Of a stretch of DNA of 5,135 bases, positions 1-4,795 are shown one piece after another. Source of the stretch: Candidatus Nitrosopumilus sp. (GTDB taxonomy: Archaea; Thermoproteota; Nitrososphaeria; Nitrososphaerales; Nitrosopumilaceae); contig JAOUAE010000101.1 in the NCBI GenBank assembly GCA_029861085.1, positions 1 through 5,135 on the forward strand. The letters are read 5' to 3'. Numbering within the stretch: the stretch's first letter is position 1; the number at the start of each line of letters is the position of its first letter. Made by a program: the position numbers and the translations under genes. Below the pieces are notes generated by a model. That model was not told the DNA's origin and did no database searches. It saw only the letters and a list, made by a program, of their open reading frames with translations.

Positions 1-93
1 ATCTTTGAATATGCAATGATAGAGTTTTTCTTTTTCCATTTTTTCAGGTTTAAAATTAACACCATTTTCATCTACAGATACAGGATATTCCAT
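1..93 (-). CDS. Unrecognised protein, N-terminal 31 codons only
   Basis: An open frame starts with ATG at 93 and runs leftward off the window with no stop, so only 31 residues are visible. They begin MEYPVSVDENG and continue as a hydrophilic, lysine- and glutamate-rich stretch (PEKMEKEKLYH), with no signal peptide or membrane segment, which suggests a cytoplasmic protein. I do not recognise the family and assign no function. The start is supported by a TATA-like element (TCTAAATACT on the minus strand) centred about 25 bases upstream of the ATG, which would give a leaderless transcript, common in archaea. The same promoter carries an inverted repeat that may be an operator. The reading frame is fairly certain; the function is unknown. 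Confidence 0.6.
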   Translation of the reverse strand, partial: MEYPVSVDENGVNFKPEKMEKEKLYHCIFKD

Positions 94-95
94 AA

Positions 96-120
96 AAATA
101 CTGAATCAGTATCAGTATTT
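96..120. promoter_or_regulatory. Inverted repeat overlapping promoter (candidate operator)
   Basis: Two perfectly complementary 9-base arms, AAATACTGA (96-104) and TCAGTATTT (112-120), flank a 7-base spacer. The right arm overlaps the TATA-like box and the left arm lies just upstream of the start codon at 93, so a bound dimeric regulator would block the promoter. A third copy of TCAGTATTT occurs at 144-152 in direct orientation, 32 bases away. Repeat identity and position are seen directly; the operator role is inferred. Confidence 0.45.
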
Positions 121-124
121 AGAT
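114..124 (-). promoter_or_regulatory. TATA-like box of the left-edge gene
   Basis: On the minus strand the bases read ATCTAAATACT, centred 25-26 bases upstream of the ATG at 93. This is the usual distance from an archaeal TATA box to the transcription start, so the mRNA would start at or next to the ATG and have no leader. Seen from sequence and spacing only. Confidence 0.45.
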
Positions 125-162
125 GAAGTGAGTCAATTATTCGTCAGTATTTTTTAGATTCT

Positions 163-188
163 TCAAGTTTAGCGCATTAGAAACTTGA
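163..188. other. Stem-loop 1 of a tandem pair
   Basis: TCAAGTTT (163-170) and AAACTTGA (181-188) are perfect reverse complements separated by a 10-base loop, giving an 8-bp stem. It lies 57 bases past the stop codon of the potassium channel on the minus strand. It is not followed by a clear T-run on the minus strand, so it does not look like a classical terminator. It may be part of a 3' untranslated region or a small structured RNA. Confidence 0.4.
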
Positions 189-198
189 GACTTTCTTA

Positions 199-234
199 CT
201 GGATAGCAGGAATAGGTGTAATCGGTCTATCCAG
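199..234. other. Stem-loop 2 of a tandem pair
   Basis: CTGGATAG (199-206) pairs perfectly with CTATCCAG (227-234) around a 20-base loop, giving an 8-bp stem with good G-C content for this AT-rich region. It starts 10 bases after stem-loop 1 and ends 11 bases from the end of the channel gene. I considered a tRNA but saw no D- or T-arm consensus. The structure is seen; its function is unknown. Confidence 0.4.
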
Positions 235-245
235 ACATGATTGAA

Positions 246-692
246 TTATTTGCGTTTTTTGCGATTATCTTTAACTTCATCATGCAAGTCTTTAACCATA
301 GATATCAGTAGCTCAACTTCGTGTTTTTCTAAATTTTCAATGTCGTTTATTTTTTTAATGATTAAAGACTTTGTAGAATATTCTAACGTTTCGTGTTTTT
401 TTAATCTAGAACCGACAAGTCGGGCTCCCAATACGGAGATAAAAGTGCCAATTATGGAAATACCTACAAACATCAGTACAATTCCCATCAATCTTCCAGC
501 TTCGGTGACTGGAACAACATCTCCATAACCTACAGTTGTTACCGTAGCAGACACCCACCAAAATGCATCTATTAGAGTTGTAATCTGAGCCTCTTCATGA
601 GTAGATTCAATCAAATAAATCCCTATACCGCTACTGCCAATTACCAATATTGAAATTATTAACAGATAGATAAGAAGCTTCAACAGAAACAA
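246..692 (-). CDS. Two-TM potassium channel pore protein
   Basis: This encodes a 148-residue membrane protein with the pore module of potassium channels. A first membrane helix (about residues 3-27) is followed by a pore helix rich in Trp and Thr (about 40-52), the selectivity filter TTVGYGD (52-58) and a second helix (about 66-91) with a glycine-rich hinge region. A charged tail (about 98-148) follows and ends in a basic KDNRKKRK. The filter is intact, so K+ selectivity is expected. The pore most resembles that of voltage-gated archaeal channels (GYGDVVPVT as in KvAP), but no S1-S4 voltage sensor is present, and no RCK/TrkA-N domain follows the pore. The start used is TTG at 692; a TAG at 708-710 closes the frame upstream, and no in-frame ATG precedes the first helix. 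The alternatives are a native minimal channel or one whose N terminus was lost by a frameshift. Confidence in the pore identity is high, in the start low. Confidence 0.9.
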   Translation of the reverse strand: MFLLKLLIYLLIISILVIGSSGIGIYLIESTHEEAQITTLIDAFWWVSATVTTVGYGDVVPVTEAGRLMGIVLMFVGISIIGTFISVLGARLVGSRLKKHETLEYSTKSLIIKKINDIENLEKHEVELLISMVKDLHDEVKDNRKKRK

Positions 693-769
693 TTGAAAGG
701 CAAGATACTAAAAACCAAATTAAGATTTTCAAGTTAGATAACATACTAATATTTTTTAATGAATGCTCT

Positions 770-937
770 TCAAACTAGACCAGACAGAGTAGTCCGACGA
801 TATCTAAAATCATAATTACTGTATTTCCCTCCAATGAGACACATGTGAAAACCCAAATTATTTTGATATGCATTAATCAAATCAACTGCAGTTTTGAAAG
901 ATGCATTCGATTCTACTGAAATCTTATATGCAGCCAT
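770..937 (-). CDS. Possible small protein, 55 codons, unrecognised
   Basis: The frame starts with ATG at 937 and ends with TGA at 770-772. The product would begin MAAYKISVESNASFKTAV and end in a basic stretch with FRYRRTT. It has no membrane segment and I do not recognise it. A TATA-like run, TTTTAAAAATAA (972-961 on the minus strand), is centred about 29 bases upstream, which fits a leaderless mRNA and supports this start. The same frame stays open without a start back to a TGA at 1001-1003, and beyond that to a GTG at 1051, so it may instead be the remnant of a roughly 93-residue gene broken by one stop. It lies divergent to the symporter gene. The open frame is modest in length and could be chance. 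Confidence 0.3.
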   Translation of the reverse strand: MAAYKISVESNASFKTAVDLINAYQNNLGFHMCLIGGKYSNYDFRYRRTTLSGLV

Positions 938-960
938 TAACTGAGAAACTGGGAGATTCT

Positions 961-972
961 TTATTTTTAAAA
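961..972 (-). promoter_or_regulatory. TATA-like element upstream of the 55-codon frame
   Basis: The minus strand reads TTTTAAAAATAA, centred about 29 bases before the ATG at 937, close to the archaeal TATA-to-start distance. In DNA this AT-rich such runs occur by chance, so this is weak evidence. Confidence 0.3.
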
Positions 973-1054
973 CATAGGTTAACCAACAATGCCACTTATT
1001 TCACTCAAGCATTAAAGAATCAATTCTGAGAATCAGTTTAGAGAATTTCACTGA

Positions 1055-1064
1055 TTATAATATA
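1055..1064 (+). promoter_or_regulatory. TATA-like element at the symporter start
   Basis: TTATAATATA is the best promoter-like run near the symporter gene. Its centre lies only about 12 bases before the ATG at 1071, so transcription from it would begin near 1085, inside the annotated N terminus. The next in-frame start-type codon is TTG at 1095. Either this box is a chance match, or the protein starts at 1095 and the first eight residues are not translated. Confidence 0.3.
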
Positions 1065-1070
1065 GAAGAA

Positions 1071-2414
1071 ATGAGAAAATATCATGGAAATGCATTGGTT
1101 GTAAAGTCATTCAAGTTTCACACTCCTCAAATCACATATCTAATTAAGAAAAAATTATGGGCGCAAGTTCTCGTTGCATTATTTTTAGGATTGGTCTTTG
1201 GCGTGTTTTTGGGTCCAGAGGTAGGAATTGTTGAAAAAGAAACTGCAGAAATCATCACTGATTGGTTATCAATTCCTGCCAATCTGTTTCTAAAGATCAT
1301 TCAAATGATCATCATACCATTAATTTTTGCATCAATAATCAGAGGAATCACATCAGCAGGTAGTTTGGAACAACTTCAAAAACTGGGCTTGGGTGCGGCC
1401 ATGTATTTTGTTGTAACGACCATAATTGCATTAACTATTGGAATCCTTCTTGTTTCAGTCATTACACCTGGAAATTTAATTGATAGTTCTCTGATTAGAG
1501 AAAGTTTTGGTATTGAAGATATCGAACATGTTGAAAGTGCAGAATTTAGCATTCAGGATATCCCACAGAGCATAGTAGGTGTGATACCAAGTAATCCATT
1601 GGCGTCATTCATGTCTGGAGAGATGCTAAGCATAATCGTTTTTGCGTTGATTGTCGGGGTTTCCATGATTTCATTACCAAAACAAAGCTCTCAACCAATT
1701 CTTGACTTGTTAGAGTCCATACAAAAAATCACTCTGAAGGTGGTGTCATGGGCAATGCGTTTGGTACCATTTGCTGCCTTTGGTCTAATAGCTGGAATAA
1801 CATCCAAGATTGGTCTTTCTGCAATGACAGTGCTTGGAGCATACATGTTGACTGTAGTGATTGGTCTTTTTGCAATGATACTAGTATATGTCATAATTAT
1901 CAAATTTTTTACAAAGAGACCACTATCATCCACATTTACAATGATGAAAGATGCACAACTCCTTGCATTCTCAACTTCAAGTTCTGCTGCCGTAATGCCA
2001 TTGTCTATCAAAACTGCAGAGGAGAAAATGAATGTAAAACCCAAGGTATCTCAATTCATCATTCCTTTGGGAGCAACAATCAACATGGATGGAACAGCCC
2101 TATACCAGATAATAGCTGTATTTTTTCTTGCCCAACTTTTCAGTATTGATTTAGGATTTACTACAATATTGCTAATCACATTAACTGCACTTGCTGCATC
2201 CATTGGTGCTCCTTCAGCTCCAGGAACAGGAATCGTAATACTTTCTACAATTCTCATTGCAGCAGGCATTCCACCTGTTGCAGTTGTGCTTTTGCTTGGC
2301 GTAGACAGAATTCTGGATATGACTAGAACGATGGTCAATGTTACAGGTGATCTTACTGCTTGTCTATTCTTTGATAAGCGAATAAAAGTAGATGATTCTC
2401 CTGAAGAGAAATAA
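1071..2414 (+). CDS. Dicarboxylate/amino acid:cation symporter (GltPh/SLC1 family)
   Basis: This 447-residue protein is a DAACS-family carrier that would import acidic amino acids (aspartate or glutamate) or C4-dicarboxylates with Na+ or H+ across the cytoplasmic membrane. The family's elements occur in order: a lysine-rich lead into TM1 (about 26-48), scaffold helices to about 280, the HP1 serine-rich tip STSSSAAVMP (301-310), the TM7 motif NMDGT (338-342) with cation-binding N338 and D340, the HP2 tip GAPSAPGTG (379-387), and TM8 with DRILDMTRTMVNVTGD (412-427). In TM8, D416, R419, T420, N423 and D427 match GltPh D394, R397, T398, N401 and D405; R419 supports an acidic side chain on the substrate. 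The length is typical. Residue 303 is Ser where GltPh has Arg276, and 417 is Met where mammalian EAATs carry Arg. ATG 1071 has no clear ribosome-binding site, and TTG 1095 is an alternative start. No operon partner; dinB follows 115 bp later. Confidence 0.93.
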   Translation: MRKYHGNALVVKSFKFHTPQITYLIKKKLWAQVLVALFLGLVFGVFLGPEVGIVEKETAEIITDWLSIPANLFLKIIQMIIIPLIFASIIRGITSAGSLEQLQKLGLGAAMYFVVTTIIALTIGILLVSVITPGNLIDSSLIRESFGIEDIEHVESAEFSIQDIPQSIVGVIPSNPLASFMSGEMLSIIVFALIVGVSMISLPKQSSQPILDLLESIQKITLKVVSWAMRLVPFAAFGLIAGITSKIGLSAMTVLGAYMLTVVIGLFAMILVYVIIIKFFTKRPLSSTFTMMKDAQLLAFSTSSSAAVMPLSIKTAEEKMNVKPKVSQFIIPLGATINMDGTALYQIIAVFFLAQLFSIDLGFTTILLITLTALAASIGAPSAPGTGIVILSTILIAAGIPPVAVVLLLGVDRILDMTRTMVNVTGDLTACLFFDKRIKVDDSPEEK

Positions 2415-2419
2415 TGAGT

Positions 2420-2436
2420 ATGAATCAAAAATTCAT
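2420..2436 (+). terminator. Weak hairpin after the symporter gene
   Basis: ATGAAT (2420-2425) and ATTCAT (2431-2436) form a 6-bp stem with a 5-base loop, starting 5 bases past the TAA stop and followed by GTTTTAG. The T-run is only four bases, so this is a weak candidate for transcription termination between the symporter and dinB. Confidence 0.25.
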
Positions 2437-2529
2437 GTTTTAGAGATAGATTGTGTAGTCATTCAAATGGTTTCAATATTTTGATAAATTCACAATACAG
2501 TAATAATCATATCAGGTTTTAGAACAATA

Positions 2530-3624
2530 TTGGAAACAAGAGTAGTTTTCCACATAGATTTTGATTATTTTTATGCCCAATGTGAAGAAACAAGATCGCC
2601 AGAACTAAAAACAAAACCTGTGTGTGTATGTGTTTTCTCAGACAGGGGCGGGGATAGCGGTGCCGTTGCAACTGCAAACTATACAGCTAGAAAATACGGA
2701 GTAAAATCAGGCATTCCAATTGCATTTGCAAAAAAAAGACTAGAGGAAAGAAAAGACGCAGTTTTCTTGCCAGTGGATTTTGACTTCTATTCTGAAACAT
2801 CTGAAAAAGCAATGGAGATCATGAAAAGTAGTGCGGATGTTTTTGAATATGTTGGACGAGATGAGGCATATTTGGATGTAACAAAACGAGTTGATGGGAA
2901 TTTTGAAAAAGCAAGTCACTTAGCACAGCAAATTAAAAATTCCATCAGAGACAAGATAAAACTTAGTTGCTCCATAGGAATTTCCCCCAATAAATTAATT
3001 TCAAAGATAGCGTCTGACTTTCAAAAACCAGATGGCCTTACCGTTGTACCTCCAGATAAAATTGAAATATTTTTAGAGGAATTAAAAATTAGAGCAGTAC
3101 CAGGCATTGGAAAAAAGACTGAAGAAAGATTTTTGGAAATGAATTTAGAAACAATTCAAGATTTAAAAAAATTGGACATTTTTACTTTGAATAAAGAGTT
3201 TGGTAGAAAAAGTGGAACTTACATCTATAATGCCGTAAGAGGGATAGACAATGAACCCGTCAGAGAGCGTGAAGCCAGTGTACAGTATAGTAAAATTACA
3301 ACATTGAAAAAAGATTCGAAAGATTATCAATTTTTGTCTGAAAATATCCTAGAATTATGCAAAGAAGTCCACAGCGTAGTTAAAAAAAATAATCGAATGT
3401 TTAAATCGGTTGGAATACACTTTGTTCAATCAGATTTATCAAACAAATCAAAATCAAGAATGCTAAGAAACCCAACAAAAAGCATAGAGGAATTACAAAA
3501 AAATGCAGACCAACTACTAAAAGAAGCCCTGGAAAATCAAACAATCACAATTAGAAGATTAGGAGTAAAAGTTTCTGAACTATCAGAAGTGCAAGGTCAG
3601 AGCGACATTACAACTTTTTTTTAA
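2530..3624 (+). CDS. dinB: DNA polymerase IV (Y-family, DinB/Dpo4-like)
   Basis: This encodes a 364-residue translesion DNA polymerase that copies damaged template with low fidelity. The palm begins FHIDFDYFYAQ, with metal-binding D10 and the steric-gate aromatic at Y15. The finger motif DSGAVATANYTARKYGV (42-58) is nearly identical to Sulfolobus Dpo4. The second catalytic pair is D111-E112 in GRDEAYLD (109-116), where Dpo4 has SIDEAYLD. A CSIGISPNKLISKIASD stretch (147-163), the thumb helix-hairpin-helix VPGIGKKTEERF (190-201) and the little-finger domain (about 245-350) follow. The last eight residues, QSDITTFF (357-364), form a consensus PIP box (Q357, I360, F363, F364) for docking on the PCNA clamp. 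Length is normal for the family (about 350). The start is TTG at 2530; there is no in-frame ATG upstream within the intergenic gap, and the catalytic Asp lies nine residues in, as expected. No SOS-type operator was identified. Confidence 0.96.
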   Translation: METRVVFHIDFDYFYAQCEETRSPELKTKPVCVCVFSDRGGDSGAVATANYTARKYGVKSGIPIAFAKKRLEERKDAVFLPVDFDFYSETSEKAMEIMKSSADVFEYVGRDEAYLDVTKRVDGNFEKASHLAQQIKNSIRDKIKLSCSIGISPNKLISKIASDFQKPDGLTVVPPDKIEIFLEELKIRAVPGIGKKTEERFLEMNLETIQDLKKLDIFTLNKEFGRKSGTYIYNAVRGIDNEPVREREASVQYSKITTLKKDSKDYQFLSENILELCKEVHSVVKKNNRMFKSVGIHFVQSDLSNKSKSRMLRNPTKSIEELQKNADQLLKEALENQTITIRRLGVKVSELSEVQGQSDITTFF

Positions 3625-3636
3625 AATGACTTAAAA
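3615..3636. terminator. Shared T-rich terminator between convergent genes
   Basis: An 8-T run (3615-3622) on the plus strand overlaps the last codons of dinB and is followed by a symmetric pair, TTTTAA (3619-3624) and TTAAAA (3631-3636), around AATGAC. On the minus strand the same bases give TTTTAAGTCATTTT just past the stop of the sortase-like gene. T-runs act as intrinsic archaeal terminators, so this 12-bp gap plausibly stops transcription from both sides. Confidence 0.5.
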
Positions 3637-4554
3637 TTATTGTTCTGATTTTTTAAGTCGCCTGGATTCAATCAAAATTACAATCAAAATGAAAGCAAAC
3701 AGCCAGGGCAGAAACATTATCTCACCTGCAATTTTATGATATTCTTCCCACGCCACAGGATCAGTCGTGACTTTGAGTGCATACCAAGACAATGAGAAAA
3801 TTCGGATTAAATTAACAATAATCGTTCCAATAATTCCTAAAACAAAATAAACAACTTTTCGATTTCGAGGGATGTTTAGTTTTAACATGAATGCCCCAAT
3901 CACCAATGAAAAAATAATAATGCTATGAACGCCAGCTGATGGCCAAAATACCTGAAGAGCCATGGAACCATGATCACCACGTAAGAACATGACATTATCT
4001 CTGGCTACTGCAGTTCCTAGATCAAGCACTGTCACTAACCAGACATTGGCCTGAACAAAATAAGGAACAACATACTGCAATGGTCCCAGGGTGTCATAGG
4101 GGAAAAATGCATCAAGTGAAAGAATTATCGCAGTTCCTGTTAGAAAAATTGGTCCGGCAGGAGCAATTCTAATCCACCTCTTTCCAAAGAATATACTCAA
4201 AGCAGCAACAACAAATATTGCCATCACAACAAAATCCCACATCCAAGTCCACGAATAGATTAGTTGTACGTCAAAGAGTTCTGCAGATTCAATAATGTGT
4301 TCTCTTAAACCATATTCCAATGAAGCAAGATATGCAATAGTAAGAATCGCCATAGGAATTACAGATAATAATCGCTTCTTTGAAATGACAATTTTTAGTC
4401 CAATTAATTCAGCTACTACAAAGATAAGTGCAAAAAGATAGCCTCCCCTTCCTTCGTTCCAACTCCAAGATATAGAATCAGGATATGCAACCATTGCAAA
4501 AAGAATCGGGCTTGCAATAATGAAAATTCCAAAAATCAAGTTCCAATTCTGCAT
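3637..4554 (-). CDS. Thaumarchaeosortase-like membrane protease/transpeptidase (exosortase/archaeosortase superfamily)
   Basis: Numbered from ATG 4554, this is a 305-residue integral membrane protein with about seven or eight hydrophobic segments. It has the three-site pattern of exosortases and archaeosortases: WPSAG (204-208) where the family has a Cys-x-Gly site, N-L-I-R at 248-251, and H273 in EYHKIAGE. The expected Cys-Arg-His triad is thus Ser206, Arg251 and His273. Relatives cleave C-terminal sorting tails of exported surface proteins; in thaumarchaea the presumed tail is PEFG-CTERM, from recall. A conserved-looking PDSISWSWNEGRGG (25-38) sits in the first outer loop. The frame is open to TTG at 4590, which would add 12 hydrophobic residues; I prefer ATG 4554 because a TATA-like box at 4597-4608 places transcription near 4577, downstream of that TTG. 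It is convergent with dinB and no substrate protein is visible nearby. The family call is strong, the exact activity uncertain because of the Ser. Confidence 0.82.
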   Translation of the reverse strand: MQNWNLIFGIFIIASPILFAMVAYPDSISWSWNEGRGGYLFALIFVVAELIGLKIVISKKRLLSVIPMAILTIAYLASLEYGLREHIIESAELFDVQLIYSWTWMWDFVVMAIFVVAALSIFFGKRWIRIAPAGPIFLTGTAIILSLDAFFPYDTLGPLQYVVPYFVQANVWLVTVLDLGTAVARDNVMFLRGDHGSMALQVFWPSAGVHSIIIFSLVIGAFMLKLNIPRNRKVVYFVLGIIGTIIVNLIRIFSLSWYALKVTTDPVAWEEYHKIAGEIMFLPWLFAFILIVILIESRRLKKSEQ

Positions 4555-4596
4555 CAAGTTAAATCCAAAAAAGGCAAATAAATATCCCAACTTTAC

Positions 4597-4608
4597 ATAT
4601 TTTTAAAA
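4597..4608 (-). promoter_or_regulatory. TATA-like box of the sortase-like gene
   Basis: The minus strand reads TTTTAAAAATAT. A transcript starting about 26 bases downstream (near 4577) would have a leader of about 23 bases before ATG 4554, and would exclude the TTG at 4590 as start. Based on sequence and spacing only. Confidence 0.4.
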
Positions 4609-4784
4609 TTAACAGATCACAAAAAGGGTTTTAAAAAATTCTTAATACCCTCATCGTCCAATTCACCAACTTCCAATGTTTTATCATTTGTTTAATTGAA
4701 ACACACTGGATTATCATGTTAATTCTAAAAAATACTAGAATACACATTACAAGATTGCAAATGGTCGCCTAATGGATGACTTCA
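4609..4784. other. Spacer without a supported gene
   Basis: Nothing recognisable is encoded here. The minus strand has a 28-codon ATG frame (4717-4631, basic product beginning MIIQCVSIKQM) and, in another frame, 24 codons ending at a TGA (4617-4619) that read like a protein tail (GELDDEGIKNFLKPFL) but lack a start. A 6-bp inverted repeat, ATTCTA (4722-4727) and TAGAAT (4736-4741), is also present. These may be a short gene remnant or part of an untranslated RNA. Confidence 0.3.
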
Positions 4785-4794
4785 ATATATTAAA
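4785..4794 (-). promoter_or_regulatory. Strong TATA-like box in front of gene-poor spacer
   Basis: TTTAATATAT on the minus strand is the cleanest TATA-like match in the window. It starts two bases past the TGA stop of the right-edge gene and would start a transcript near 4763. The next recognised gene start is about 210 bases further, so it could drive a small RNA, a very small gene in 4617-4717, or a long-leader mRNA of the sortase-like gene. Confidence 0.4.
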
Positions 4795-4795
4795 G

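Noticed and set aside
199..234. Stem-loop considered as a tRNA or tRNA fragment
   Set aside because: The loop has no D-arm or T-arm consensus and the 36-base length is too short for a tRNA.
241..528. A 95-codon plus-strand open frame
   Set aside because: It lies wholly antisense to the potassium channel, whose selectivity filter and helices are unmistakable; the product is serine/threonine-rich low-complexity sequence of the kind produced by reading the wrong strand.
1001..1003. The in-frame TGA read as selenocysteine
   Set aside because: Selenocysteine insertion is not known in thaumarchaea, there is no recognised selenoprotein family here and no evident SECIS-like hairpin; a nonsense change or a chance frame is simpler.
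1691..2149. Two long open frames (1691-2044 minus and 1748-2149 plus) inside the symporter
   Set aside because: The symporter frame carries HP1 and NMDGT motifs across the same bases; the other frames show no recognisable domain.
2051..2428. A 125-codon minus-strand open frame at the end of the symporter gene
   Set aside because: It is antisense to the TM7-TM8 core with all conserved motifs on the plus strand; no promoter or domain supports it.
4632..4772. A plus-strand frame of about 45 codons ending in TAA at 4770-4772
   Set aside because: It has no start codon until an ATG at 4716, leaving 18 codons, and no promoter or motif.
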